Shown: positions 10,630 to 21,535, counted from the first letter of the stretch. The stretch: 64,000 nt of DNA from Fragilaria crotonensis (GCA_022925895.1 JAKSYS010000076.1:1-64000); one strand, 5' to 3'. Made by a program: numbers and translations. The notes: generated by a model not told the origin, from the sequence alone.

Positions 10630-12294
10630 ATGTCGTTCTCATCGCGACGTCGAAACTATCTCCTGACACCACATCGTCGTGATGGACTTATCGAATGGTT
10701 AGTTGCTGTATCTTTGGTATTCGATATCTTTGAACACTACTGGAGTATGACTCTAACCTTTTTTTTCACCCCGTCCTATCTCCCATCCCAAACCATCTCG
10801 TAACGACCCAAAATAATAGGATGAAATCGATGTTGATGCACTCCTTTGTTTTGGATGCACTTGAAACGACAGGGGCAGATACTTTCTCGCACTTTGAAAT
10901 GTTGATCGACGAGCATATTGAGATGGATGACAAAAGTCGACTGAAACAACTCGTTCCAACCGTTGGGGTCTTTCACACTCGACTTCCCCTCCGAAGAGCT
11001 TTCGAGGAATATAATCGAAAACACAAATTGACCAAGAGAAAGCATATTACCATTTCTTTCAATGAAATTCGCCACATATTGAACCTTGCACAAGTTATGG
11101 CCTTGGCAGGAATCGAATCGAAAAAGGACTGTGCTCCTACTGGTGGTGAAGTTGATGAACAAGAAAGCGACGTTGCCATCGTAGAACAGCCAAGGTTTGT
11201 TGGCTCGAAACTTGTAACGTTTGACGGTGATCAAACGTTGTATCGCGACGGCGCTAACTTTGAATCCAATCCGCAACTCGCAAACTATATGCACTTGCTG
11301 TTAAAGCACGGGGTGACTGTGGCTGTGGTAACCGCTGCTGGCTATGAGTACAATATTGAAAAGTATGAATATCGACTTTCAGGACTTTTGGCTTACTTTC
11401 GAGAGAGGGACCTCGCTCCGGAGGATTGCGAACGATTCTATCTGTTCGGTGGAGAGTGCAACTACCTGCACCAGGTGAGTACCTGTTTGCCACTTGGATT
11501 CTAGGCCGGTATTCTGCCGTATTGACCTCGCTCATTACGTTGATACATCGTTGGCCCTAAAGATGGGCAGTGATTACAGATTGCATGCTGTTAAAGAAAC
11601 GGGACCAGGTGGTTGGATAACGTCTACCAAGTATCTGCAGGAAACACCCGGTAACTGGAACGAAGAAGACGTGACCAAGCTTCTTGACGCAGCCGAACGC
11701 AGCGTGTCTACGACTCAATCAGATCTCAATATGCGGAGCCGCGTGCTTCGCAAGAAAAGATCTGTCGGCTTGGTGCCGCTTAGCACGTCGGCGATGCTAC
11801 CGCGAGAAGCCCTCGACGAGGCCGTTTTGAGAGTCCAGTCTGAGCTTACGATGGGGTCGAACTGCGCGCTTCCCTTCTGTGCGTTCAACGGCGGCCGAGA
11901 TGTTTGGGTTGATGTTGGCAACAAGCGTGTCGGGGTTCAGATTTTGGCATCGTATACAGGGATTCCCACTGCGGAAACACTTCACATTGGTGACCAATTT
12001 CTCAACACTGGGAATGACTTTGCAGCTCGTGCAGTTTGTCCTTGCATTTGGATCACGAGCCCCGAGGAGACGACGTACATTCTCAAGTCAATTTTGAGAC
12101 TAGCCAATATTCCCTTTCTGTTGGAAGATGAAACTGCAGCACATTCTCCGGTCCTTAGTCGCAAGGGCTCCGTCGATGAATCTGGGGAAGGACATGGCGT
12201 CAACTTTGACGAAATTGAGAGACGTACATCCATCATCAAACACATGGACGTCTTTACTGGCGAAGTAATCGAGACAGCTGGCAGTGTGCCTTGA
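10630..12294 (+). CDS. ISN1: IMP-specific 5'-nucleotidase (ISN1 family)
   Basis: Three exons, 10630-10697, 10820-11474 and 11563-12294 (introns 122 and 88 bases), give 484 residues. Exon 1 carries the conserved start of the family (TPHRRDGLIEW, continued across the splice as MKSMLMHSFVLDA), which fixes the ATG. Later ISN1 landmarks are FNEIRHILNLAQ, the HAD-like nucleophile loop VTFDGDQTLYRDG, VVTAAGYEYN, GGECNYLHQ ending exon 2, FNGGRDVWVDVGNKRVGV and ETLHIGDQF. The enzyme removes phosphate from IMP to give inosine and needs Mg2+, as known for the yeast and Plasmodium proteins. Residues about 90-110 are an unconserved acidic insert. The last 40 residues are also variable. Confidence 0.9.
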
Positions 12295-12788
12295 CAATTG
12301 CAGTGACCTTCAAAGTAGCCAGGCGCAGTTGCGTCAACTCTATCGTTTTTGTTATGAGCAGTGTGTTAGAACTGCGTATGTACCAGGTACCCTTGGTGTT
12401 AGGACTAAGCATCCTAGTGCTTCATTTTTTCGCACACATGGAAAACGAATACGTTCATGCAGGCTTTCAAGTACAACTTACGACTACTGGTGTCGGTAAG
12501 TGGTATGTTCCTAGTATGTACCACACGAAGTCGAGTCTAGTAGAGGTATGATGAGACAGAATTCTAGAAGTGTATTGGCATATACAGCATCTACAAGTTG
12601 CTTTGTTATTCCGACCCTTTCACTTTCGAGAAACATGAAAGAAGATGATTACACTTCACTTTATAGAGAACCATGACGCCTTCGAATGGACTAAGTTACG
12701 TCATTGGACCAACTAAGAGGATCGAAACCTCACATACACGTATCGAGGAGTCGTTGGCAGTCTCCAACGACAGATCGATAACGTATTG
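12295..12788. other. Spacer after ISN1
   Basis: Nothing recognisable. It is the shared 3' region of two convergent genes, ISN1 (plus) and the small unknown (minus). Confidence 0.35.
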
Positions 12789-13061
12789 CTAGCGACGAGA
12801 TTGATCCTCTCCCAAGCTCTCAGAATGAGTGTCCTTCAAGTCCTCAAGGTCCATGTCCGCTAAGGAAATAGCTTGACGAAGAATGGATGCAATTTGATCC
12901 AAATGTGCCTTGGTGCTCGCTTGTTGCTGATGCGTCTTTGCACATGAATCGATTCCTCGAGAAGTAATGCTTGGACTTCCTTCCTGTGTTCGTTCCCCTG
13001 GTTTGCGGTTCGCAAATTGTGATGCTTGAGCTCCTGGAGATGTATGGTTCTTGGAGGCCAT
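12789..13061 (-). CDS. Small hypothetical protein, 90 residues
   Basis: An ATG at 13061 opens a 90-residue frame. I do not recognise it. The first 40 residues are polar and probably disordered (Ser, Thr, Gln, Arg), and the second half looks helical and amphipathic (AHLDQIASILRQAISLADMDLEDLKD). No signal peptide or membrane segment is seen. The helical, acidic second half suggests a real small protein rather than chance, but there is no family evidence. Confidence 0.35.
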   Translation of the reverse strand: MASKNHTSPGAQASQFANRKPGERTQEGSPSITSRGIDSCAKTHQQQASTKAHLDQIASILRQAISLADMDLEDLKDTHSESLGEDQSRR

Positions 13062-14270
13062 TGTGACTTTTGAAATTGGGTGACGGTGGAATTTGTGGAA
13101 CGACAAATAAATGAGAGCACCAACATCAAAGTTGACGTTGGGTGGTTTTCCCTCTCTTTTTTGTTGGTCACAAACACAAAGAATGCACTCATGTTCGCTA
13201 CTTGTACCCAGGTTTGCTCCACTCAGTGCTTACGTCGTATTGTTCATACTACATACTAGTAGCTAGCAGTAGGACTACCGGTAGCCGCTCCTGCGTTCGG
13301 AAGTTCGGAAGAACATGATACTCTGAGTAATAAGTTATGACCTACTATGACATATTCATAGCCACTACGGTAGAAAGGCCTTATAAGCGTATAAGGAATG
13401 CATATACCTTGTGTCTTTAGTGTAGGCGCCACAGCGTCTCAGCAGTATTGTGGTACTCAGATCGCTCAACTACTGCAAGTACGCGGTAGACTGCAACAAC
13501 GTATCGACAGGTTGCGCACTCCGAGGGTAGGCTGTAACCTGTAAGCAGTATCGGGATTGTAAAGTTGCATCCCTTCTCCATATATACCTCGGAGTTCCAG
13601 GTACGTGTCCCAGATTCTCCGAGATCCGAGTCCTCACAGGAGCGGTATGTATGTGTTGAACTGGGAGCACAAAAAGTGGAGTACTTGCTAGTACCGGGAA
13701 CCGGGAGTATGTATGATGTAATAGGCGGATCAATCCTCTCATCAAGGCGTCGGCCACAAAAAGAATCGGGATTAGAAGTGGACGTATTCGCATGTGTGCT
13801 GGTCACTGGTACATACTCGGAGTATCTACCGTTAAGTACGGAATTTTTTGGCTCTACTATCGCAGCATAAATGAACTTTCGGATTTGAACGATGACGGAA
13901 TCGTGCAAAACCAGACGGGATCGCCTCAACGATATGAAGTCAATCCGCCAATCAGCATGCTCTCTCAATGGTACTGTCTTACTGGATTTCCTACTACTTG
14001 AACGGGGTGAGTCCATTTCCTTGCATTCTAATCGGATCCATCTGCCAAATGGCCGTATGATACGTCGTGTCTCTTTTTCCAGCTTTATGGCTGGTTTCAC
14101 GAGTTGAGAACATGTAGTAGAAATTGTGTAGGGATGGTACAACATTAAGTGACATCACGGAGTGATTTCTGATCTGGCATACTCGTTCATTCGAACAACA
14201 CGATCGGCATCGCACAAAAAAACAGGGCTGCTGACCATGATAATCGAATGACTATTTCATCATCTTCCAG
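13062..14270. other. Spacer with GTAC-rich stretches, no supported gene
   Basis: 13220-13280 and 13590-13880 are GTAC/AGTAC rich. A 242-codon open stretch on the minus strand (13417-14145) has no recognisable domain and overlaps open frames on the plus strand, so I do not call it. Confidence 0.35.
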
Positions 14271-14275
14271 TCATC

Positions 14276-14350
14276 ATCAGCCCCGCCTCTTTTGACATAA
14301 CTTCAATAAACCAAGCAAGGAAGGCACTTGCCGAAAAAGGCGGGGCTGAT
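14276..14350. repeat. Inverted repeat, 13-bp perfect arms
   Basis: ATCAGCCCCGCCT (14276-14288) and its exact complement AGGCGGGGCTGAT (14338-14350) enclose about 49 bases. T- and A-runs next to the arms extend the pairing imperfectly. It could be a hairpin, a tiny MITE-like unit, or the end of an unseen element. Confidence 0.6.
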
Positions 14351-15966
14351 TGGCCGTCATGAAGACGCTACAGGTGTTTTACCAGGACCAGAGGTTATGA
14401 CCTACAAAGCGCACGTAAGCGATCCTGAACATTGATCATCCCAGATTTCAAGGGTACAGTTGTTGGTTTCGGATTAACAGAGCTAGGAAGTATGAAATTA
14501 GAATTAATAGTATGTAGTGATATAACAGTACGCTGTACGTAAATGTCCGCACCGGAGCGCTTTTCAGAGTCCAGCATCAATGGGGAAATGTGAGTTGATA
14601 CACATCAAATCTGGAAGAGCTTGCGTGTAGAACAATCTTGAGATCGCTGATTTCCTTTGCTGCCAAGTTAGCAGCCGGCAACATTGTTGAAAAGCCGCCC
14701 GTGTTGCCGGCAACCACCGTGAGGTCCGTTTCCTGTTGTTAGCAGCACTGACGACTGCTGGCAACAAAATTACCATCATTTCAACGACAGACAACTGGGC
14801 TAGTAAGAGGTAACAAGAATACCGGTCAAATTGAACCCACGTCAATCATAATCACTCGTGCCATTCCTGGTGCACCCAAGGAAGTGATGCTGATCGACTG
14901 CTGGGGTTGTGCACAACCCACAACAAGGGATTCGTTGGCTGTCGGCCTTAGTACGCTCACAATATTCTCTTTGGTCAGACAAAAGAGTGGAAGCCTTGTC
15001 TTGACCACAATGTAGCATCACTCGCGCACTCAATGGCAAACCTTTCCCAGGGCTGTATCCCCTGCTGGACAGGTTTTTTAAACCGCTATGCAGTGTTGGA
15101 TGAGGTCAAAAACAGCGGATTCACGACGACTAAAAACGGCGTTGATGGCGCTTTGAACCATGGAAGCTTCCTTCTGAAGTCAAGGAGGCGCTCAGTGCCA
15201 TTCCGCGCCCACTGACAACGCCACGCCAATGGGAATGGGAGGTATTCCAGTCGGAAGATGCCCACTGATGATTCCGCATTACCACTCCATACGAACGACG
15301 ACATGTGTAGATGCAAGGCAACCCTTGAATTCAGCCCAACTACGCTTACGCTTCCACTGATTGAGCGTCTTGTTAAGGCGTTCAAAACCCAGTGAATGCT
15401 TTTGCACCGACGCTTGAGAGGTGTGTCTTCGTAAGGAATGACACAAATGAAGCAGCGCAAGAAGAATAACAGGTTGTGGTATGGATTATGGAGATGTGAT
15501 GTACGTGTGAGAGGTCCATTTTGGGGCTTCAACTAAATTTTTAGATTACGGAGTCTACGTGCATCTAGGATTTGCAGGCGCAGGATGAACCCAGCCATAC
15601 GATTAGTATGCATTTGTGCATATATCATATGAAAATAGTATCTACGTACTAGTATCTAGTGCGTGGCGCGTGCCCCAAGAGCACAAAGGGATCATACTCT
15701 CATTATAAGTAAATAAATTCACATGGTCTTCAAAGCACGTTGCACTATAATCTCTATAGCACTACCGGTCTCATCAGGGAACATCAACCGTTAAAATGCA
15801 GCCGATCAAATTTTCGTCCATTATCAGTGCATCGTCCACAAAAATTCATGTTGGGCAACAGACTCTCGCATGCTGCCATGCGAGGAAATTGGGCCATCTC
15901 AAGGAATGAAAAGTTATCTTGGACAGCATTTTGAATCAAAGCACTTCAATAAAAAATCTTTCAGCA
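14351..15966. other. Gene-poor spacer before the LRR gene
   Basis: Several overlapping open stretches on both strands (for example minus 15086-15532, plus 15033-15215) lack an ATG or a recognisable domain. 15600-15730 is AT-rich and probably includes the LRR gene promoter and leader. Confidence 0.35.
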
Positions 15967-16998
15967 ATGTCATCCTTCGACGATGAACAGTTGACTCGGA
16001 TTCTCGAAAACGACTCCACATTGACAGCCTTGTCGACGAGGATTTATACCGATGATGAAGCCAGGGTGTTAGGCAACGCGTTATCTGGGAACGTTGTGCT
16101 TCGCCAACTGAGTTTTCGCTACAGCGATCTCTCTGGCGACCGCGCCAGCTTGTTGCTTTCGAAGATCCCCAGAAACATCGAACGATTAACGTTGTGCAAC
16201 TGTGAGATTGAGAGTCAAGGCGTCAGACTCTTGGCTCGTCTCGCACTTGAATGCTGCATCAGCTTCCTGGATTTGCGTCACAATGATATTGGCGACGAAG
16301 GTGCTCGCATATTAAGTGCAGCCATGAAGCAAAAAGAGTGTGCTTGGAAATCCCTAATCCTTGGAAACTGCATGATTGGGGACAACGGCGCACGACACTT
16401 GTCCAAAGGCTTGCGCTTGCGTGGATTTCAAGAGTTGGATCTACGTGGGAACGAAATTGGAGATCGAGGCGTTTTCGCACTTTCGCGGGCTTTGTCGCTG
16501 GGGATAGATCTGGAAAGATTGGATTTGCGCGACAACCAGATTGGTGATGAGGGCGCCGATGCGTTGGCCGTGGCAATTTCTTACACTCACACCTGTTACA
16601 CCCTCAAGGATCTCAATTTATCAGGCAATCATATTGGCGACATTGGCGCTGAAAGGCTAGCCAAGGCCTTGAAGTTGAACTCGACACTCAAGGGTCTGAA
16701 TTTGTCCGGAAATTCCATCGGGGATGACGGGGCTGATGCATTTTTGGACGCCATGGAATATAATAGTGCAATTCTCCACCTGAATTTGAGCCGAAATACC
16801 GCTTCCAGGGACGTGCGAGAAGATATTGCCAAGGTTTTGGAAGCCAATCGAACTGGCAAGCGAATGGCACGTACACTCAGAAACACGGAAGCAAATCAAA
16901 ACTCTGCTGCAAACGGCAAGAGGATCTCCAAGTCTCTGTCTAACGGAAGACCGCTCGGGCTCTTTGCCATATTGAGGTATGCCCTCGCATGTGGCTAA
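15967..16998 (+). CDS. Leucine-rich repeat protein (RNI/NLRC3-like)
   Basis: ATG at 15967 gives 343 residues; the frame continues upstream without an ATG. From about residue 40 to 300 there are eight to nine repeats of roughly 28 residues of the ribonuclease-inhibitor type, such as LDLRHNDIGDEGARILSAAM, LDLRGNEIGDRGVFALSRAL and LNLSGNSIGDDGADAFLDAM. The tail is basic (GKRMARTLRN, GKRISKSL). No kinase, NACHT, F-box or membrane segment is seen. Such stand-alone RNI-type LRR proteins are common in diatoms and serve as protein-binding scaffolds. The partner is unknown. Confidence 0.87.
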   Translation: MSSFDDEQLTRILENDSTLTALSTRIYTDDEARVLGNALSGNVVLRQLSFRYSDLSGDRASLLLSKIPRNIERLTLCNCEIESQGVRLLARLALECCISFLDLRHNDIGDEGARILSAAMKQKECAWKSLILGNCMIGDNGARHLSKGLRLRGFQELDLRGNEIGDRGVFALSRALSLGIDLERLDLRDNQIGDEGADALAVAISYTHTCYTLKDLNLSGNHIGDIGAERLAKALKLNSTLKGLNLSGNSIGDDGADAFLDAMEYNSAILHLNLSRNTASRDVREDIAKVLEANRTGKRMARTLRNTEANQNSAANGKRISKSLSNGRPLGLFAILRYALACG

Positions 16999-17268
16999 GC
17001 GTTGGTTTCAAATAGGCTGGTAGAAAGCATATTTCAATGGCTTCAAGGTCAGCGTACTGGCGTTTAGAGAACCATTACCAAATGACGTTTTATCTACAGT
17101 TCATTAGTTGGGCGATGTTCTTCGCTGTCGAGATGACAGCTCAAAGTAGAGTCAGCGGTCAATGATGCTGCAGTTCATAAAAGGGAAGCTGATCAATGTA
17201 GCGATCCCGTGACTAGTGCGAGCAAACTCGAGCCGAGGTAGTTGAAATCCCTCTAGAGCCTCAACGTT

Positions 17269-18858
17269 CTATCCCGTTCTGACCCCGAAGTGATGCAGTA
17301 TGGTGCCTCGTTTGCTACTCTGTTTTGGCTTCCTTTTCTTCAGTTTCGGCTCTGACGCTGTAGTTGCATCACCCACAGGTCTCTTTGTCTTCAGAAACGA
17401 TTCAATCAATCGCTGGGTTTTATGAGGTTGCGCTGCTTTGGTCTCCTTGCCGCCGTCTAAAACAAGGCTATGGTCCCAGCCTTCAGTATCCAGCATCATC
17501 GAGACGCCGATGTGATCGGAGAACGAAGGCGGAAAGTAAATCATGCCAGTATGTGGCGGTCCGAATTGTGTGTCCAGAACATCTTTTGCCACCGCAGCGA
17601 TACCTTCTCCTTCAAAGGAAACTGGTCTGTAGGTCCCGTTGGAAGTGGCAGAACGCAAAGCGGCCTCCTCTGACAAGACGTCAAGACTAGGATCCGGCGA
17701 GCGCAATCCACTTTCACCGCGTTGCACTCTTGGTAGAAGGGATTTATGCACCAACATATAGTCAATCCTTGCACCTTCATTCTCGTAGCGTCTATTCGTG
17801 TTTTGATTCCAGCACGTAAACCTTCCCTGTGCATTGGGATAAAAATGGCGAAACGCATCCACCATTTCATCCTCCACCATGAGATCGTTCAGCCATCGGC
17901 GAGGAGGATTCATGTCACAGACACCGGCGATGGAATCGGCAATACATCGTTGCGTCTCAGAATCCCAGATGATACAACAAATCTTGCCAAGAAGTTCTGT
18001 CAGTGTTGCCAGCGACACCGTGTTCGCTTGCGACGAGACCCTTTCCTCGCCACTGTCAGGACAAAAGTATCTGCTTTCATCGAAATCAAATTGCCATTTA
18101 CAATATTCAGGTTTGCTTTCATGTTTTCCCAAGTGAACCCGGCGGCCGTCTGGTAATGTGCACACAAGCCGGTACTTTTGAAACTTCACGCCAGTAAGAG
18201 TATTCATCGTTTCCGTTTTGACAACCTCCATAGTGTCCAAAACTTTCACGATACGTGGCCAAGCCTTTGCAACGTCGCGTTTCCAAGGAACACTTGCGTC
18301 TCTGATGATTTCGTCAACTACTATACAACGATCCTTCCAATACTTATCGATGCCTCTATGGGTGATGTTCAGGTCTCCCACAAGAATAACGGGTTTCTCA
18401 CACGTTGCCATTGCTCGTCGAAGGGCCTGTAAAAACTTCATCTTCATTGCAACCGAATGCCCACCATTACATGGGGCATACACGTTGAACAGCACGAATT
18501 CTCCGTGATCCGTTTGGATGCATCGTCCTTGATCATCCAGGTCAGGGCTGCCCAAAGGCGCAGCGTTGGCAGACTTGGTCAGCCCTGCGCGGGCATAGGT
18601 GACCACTCCATTCATACCAGCCGGAGTTGTTTTGCTCCAGAAGGATTCATATCCTTCAACTGATGCACACATGAATGGCTCCGAGCGATTCGAAAGCTGC
18701 GACGAAGGAATCTTATGTTCTTGAAGGCACAGAATATCAACTTGATGACGTTTTAGGAAATGCTCAAACGCTGTTCCATTCCCCTCATCCTTGTACACAT
18801 CGTGAATACGCTGAATTGTAGTCGATAGACCCGCCACATTCCAGCTTATGAGCAGCAT
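17269..18858 (-). CDS. APEX2: AP endonuclease 2-like DNA repair nuclease
   Basis: One exon, 529 residues, ATG at 18858 at the very start of the fold. ExoIII/APE motifs in order are MLLISWNVAGL, DILCLQEHKI (metal-binding Glu), NVYAPCNGG, GDLNITHRG (Asp/Asn pair), CWNQNTNRRYENEGARIDYML and SFSDHIGVSM (catalytic Asp-His). An insertion of about 75 residues (LVCTLPDGRRVHLG to QANTVSL) splits the fold. The C-terminal 60 residues are Lys-rich and include QRLIESFLK, a PCNA-interacting (PIP-like) box, and a second similar end motif GTILHHFG. APE2 enzymes act in base-excision repair, 3'-end resection and ATR signalling with PCNA. The zf-GRF finger usual at the end of animal and plant APE2 is absent. 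Confidence 0.9.
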   Translation of the reverse strand: MLLISWNVAGLSTTIQRIHDVYKDEGNGTAFEHFLKRHQVDILCLQEHKIPSSQLSNRSEPFMCASVEGYESFWSKTTPAGMNGVVTYARAGLTKSANAAPLGSPDLDDQGRCIQTDHGEFVLFNVYAPCNGGHSVAMKMKFLQALRRAMATCEKPVILVGDLNITHRGIDKYWKDRCIVVDEIIRDASVPWKRDVAKAWPRIVKVLDTMEVVKTETMNTLTGVKFQKYRLVCTLPDGRRVHLGKHESKPEYCKWQFDFDESRYFCPDSGEERVSSQANTVSLATLTELLGKICCIIWDSETQRCIADSIAGVCDMNPPRRWLNDLMVEDEMVDAFRHFYPNAQGRFTCWNQNTNRRYENEGARIDYMLVHKSLLPRVQRGESGLRSPDPSLDVLSEEAALRSATSNGTYRPVSFEGEGIAAVAKDVLDTQFGPPHTGMIYFPPSFSDHIGVSMMLDTEGWDHSLVLDGGKETKAAQPHKTQRLIESFLKTKRPVGDATTASEPKLKKRKPKQSSKRGTILHHFGVRTG

Positions 18859-19145
18859 TTGGAAGCTGCTAAACGACTCAACGTGATGGAGTGAAGAATG
18901 TCACATCAGTGGTGATGCGCTGTGAGCTTTGTTGCGATACTTGCAGAACATCGCATATCTACTACTGGTAGTGTACTACCAGGTACCGTATCCTTTTGAA
19001 GGCAAGTTCGGTCTGTGATCTGTGACTCAGTAAACTCCTTACTACAGGTATGTGCACTCCGCGCTACGTGTGATAATGAAGGTGGGAGGAGTACATGGAA
19101 TTTATGCTGCTGCCACCAGAAGTACAGTTGAAAGTCAACAATAAT
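18859..19145. promoter_or_regulatory. Divergent promoter region, APE2-like / gamma-glutamyl hydrolase
   Basis: Under 300 bases separate the two divergent starts, so both promoters must lie here. 18958-18990 has GTAC-type words (GTAGTGTACTACCAGGTACC). Confidence 0.35.
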
Positions 19146-20117
19146 ATGGCCTGCACGATGATGCACTTCCTGTCCCTTGCATTGATTGTCTCTCATTCAT
19201 CGGCTGGGCATAGCGTCCCTGTGGTTGGGATCCTATCTGAACCAATCACAACAATCGATAACGAGACCGAGTACATGATTGCTGCATCGTATGTGAAGTG
19301 GCTTGAAGTCAGCGGGGCTCGCTCAATACCTATTCCCTACGACGCTACTCCGATGCAAGTTGATGATATCTTTTCTCAAATTGATGGAGTTCTTTTCCCA
19401 GGAGGTGGTGGAAAGAGCCTGCCTATTGCTGCTCGGCGTATCTGGCAGTTAGCGAATGAAGTAAACGCCCGAGAGGGAGGGTCGTTGCCGATCTGGGGCA
19501 TTTGTTTGGGTTTTGAATATCTTCTTATGCTTGCATCTGAAAATGACGATATACTGGAAGGGGGTTTCGATGCTGAAAACATATCACTCCCGTTGCATTT
19601 GTACCCTCGTGAGTCCTCCCGTTCAACGTTGTACGCTGGAATTGAAGACACGGTACAAACACACAACATTACTTTGAATAACCACGCGTTCGGTATTTCG
19701 CCACGTCGATTTGGACGCAATTCGAAGCTGACATCCATGTTTCGCGTCACCTCCTTTAATCGTGATCGCCAAGGGCGTTATTTTGTGTCGACGATCGAAT
19801 CCAAGAATCCGAAAGCCTTCCCCTACTACGGGGTCCAGTACCACCCGGAAAAGAATGCCTTTGAGTATGCTACCTATCCTGGCACTGACATTCCCTACGA
19901 GGCCATTGATCATTCGCCGGAAGGTCTCATGCTGACGACACATCTGGGGCATTTCTTTGCTCAACTGATGCGGCAATCGCGCGAGGCACGAATCGTGAAC
20001 CCAGTCTCGTACCCCCCGGTCTATTCATACGATCGAAAAGTGGGAATTAAGTTTCAAGAGTTTTACATCATTCCCAGTGCGGCAGATATTGCCAAACAAG
20101 GTCTGCTGGCAGCATAA
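19146..20117 (+). CDS. GGH: Gamma-glutamyl hydrolase (peptidase C26)
   Basis: An ATG at 19095 also opens this frame. I prefer 19146 because MACTMMHFLSLALIVSHSSAG then forms a clean signal peptide, as in the vacuolar/secreted family. With it the protein has 323 residues. Class-I glutamine-amidotransferase motifs are PVVGILSEP, DGVLFPGGGG, WGICLGFE with the nucleophile Cys, and YGVQYHPEKNAFE with the catalytic His and Glu. The enzyme trims the polyglutamate tail of folates, usually in the vacuole or outside the cell. The last 110 bases of this gene and the following spacer recur in decayed form at 21421-21535. Confidence 0.9.
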   Translation: MACTMMHFLSLALIVSHSSAGHSVPVVGILSEPITTIDNETEYMIAASYVKWLEVSGARSIPIPYDATPMQVDDIFSQIDGVLFPGGGGKSLPIAARRIWQLANEVNAREGGSLPIWGICLGFEYLLMLASENDDILEGGFDAENISLPLHLYPRESSRSTLYAGIEDTVQTHNITLNNHAFGISPRRFGRNSKLTSMFRVTSFNRDRQGRYFVSTIESKNPKAFPYYGVQYHPEKNAFEYATYPGTDIPYEAIDHSPEGLMLTTHLGHFFAQLMRQSREARIVNPVSYPPVYSYDRKVGIKFQEFYIIPSAADIAKQGLLAA

Positions 20118-20159
20118 ACTCAACCAATATGCTTACTTCTTTGCCCGAGGGATAGTGTG

Positions 20160-20912
20160 TCCACTTACGCTTCCCCACTGCCACGCAACTGTCAACAACA
20201 ACAGACAATGGACGCATCGGCGAACTTTTTCGATTCCGTTTGAGCTTTTCGGAGGATGACATTGTTGCCAAAAGATCTCGACAACGAGGAAGTTTGAATA
20301 AATCCGATGTCTTTGGGAAATCACAAATGACTTCGTTTGAGTCTCGCAGAGATTTCAGATCACGTCTCCGGATGACTTTATGCCAGACTTGCTACCCCAG
20401 AACTTGAGCAAGCGAAGGGGCACTATGGGAAGCAAATGCGGTGCAATGCGGAGTATGAGTCCCGACGAATTTTGGAAGAGCTTCGACTGGAGAAACAGGT
20501 GATAAAGATGGCGAGCTTCTCACATCGTTGTCATTACATGGAGGTGAAAAGGATAGCATACGAGTATTGAACCCAAATGACACTCGGATATCAACGTCAA
20601 GTCGTAACGTGGGCGGGAACAATGTATTCACAGTCGTGGTAGAGTAGCGCGACAATCACGAGGAGGAGGAACATCGTTTGATTGGAAACACAATTTTACC
20701 GTCGATTGGCTGTTTTCCGTATTGCATACGGAAATTTTGTGAACTCAATAGTATTGCAAGTCATCATGACAGTCACTTTGGTCTGCAACGCAGTCATCCC
20801 TGGGGGCTTTGACCTTCGATTCGTTGCCGGCACTGACTATCTCTGCGTTGGAAATTACGGACTTGATCACGCTGATCGCGTTTTTACGTTGGGAATCTTC
20901 TTCATTGAGTGT
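20160..20912 (+). pseudogene. Decayed copy of the 5' half of the voltage-gated channel gene
   Basis: Collinear with 2479-3281, from about 50 bases before the channel start through the S2 region, with many substitutions and small indels and several stops in the channel frame (for example TGA near 20239 and TAG near 20645). The copy ends abruptly at about 20912, where sequence matching the proteasome gene begins. The S3-S6 part and filter are absent, so no channel could be made. It is a fragmentary duplicate of a host gene, clearly not recent given the divergence. Confidence 0.88.
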
Positions 20913-21166
20913 ACCGTTGACGACGCTGCATGAGACGGGGTAGTGTCCCGGAGGGGTATGCTACATTCTAGGTCGCTGTCCTAGCTATCATGCAGACAGG
21001 TTATTCGCCAATGATTGTTGCTCCATAAAACGTGCGACAACAATTAGATTGGGTTGTTTGAAGTTAGGAATCACTTAGACCAAAGTCAGCAGACTGGACT
21101 ACATGGTAAACTTGGACTTACTGCAGCCACACGAGGTGCTTTGCCGTGGTTGTCAAATTTTTGATG
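20913..21166 (-). pseudogene. Decayed copy of the 5' end of the proteasome beta2 gene
   Basis: Matches 8052-8306, covering the first roughly 80 codons and a little leader of the proteasome gene, in the same orientation relative to the window. GACGCTG(G/C)ATGAGACGGGG and ACACGAGGTGCTTTG are preserved. It joins the channel copy without a gap, in the same order as the parents occur in the window. A short further match (TAGTGTACGACTG, 21196-21208 against 8508-8520) may extend the collinearity. It lacks the catalytic domain. Confidence 0.85.
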
Positions 21167-21420
21167 TGGGGAGAACTCGTATGGCAAACGTAGTGTACGA
21201 CTGTCCAATCAATGTCATACTGTCCAAGGGGCGCTCAATGGCTGTGCACGTCCTTCTTGCTGTGTTTTGAGTTTTTGTTGTTAATCTGTTCATAAAATTG
21301 TTGATAATCTGAAGGTAAGTTGTCTCAGTTTCTTGTGGTCAAAACTGTTGATTATCTGTTGATATTTTGTTTCAACATTTGTAATGACAGTTATACCCCC
21401 CAGTCAATGTGGTCAAAGCA

Positions 21421-21535
21421 GGAAGGAAGTTTCAAGAGTTTTAAGCCATTCCCAGTGCGGTAGAAAAATGCCAACCAATATCTGCTAGTGCCATAAGCTC
21501 AACCATTATGCATACCCCTTGTGCGAGGGATAGGT
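21421..21535 (+). pseudogene. Second, decayed copy of the 3' end of gamma-glutamyl hydrolase
   Basis: Matches 20051-20155: GTTTCAAGAGTTTTA, CATTCCCAGTGCGG and ATAAGCTCAACCA(T/A)TATGC recur in order. It forms, with the real gene end, a direct repeat of about 110 bases on both sides of the mosaic block 20160-21420. Confidence 0.8.

Noticed and set aside
13417-14145. 242-codon open stretch on the minus strand
   Set aside because: No domain. Half of it lies in GTAC-rich spacer DNA where long open frames arise by composition, and the plus strand is open too.
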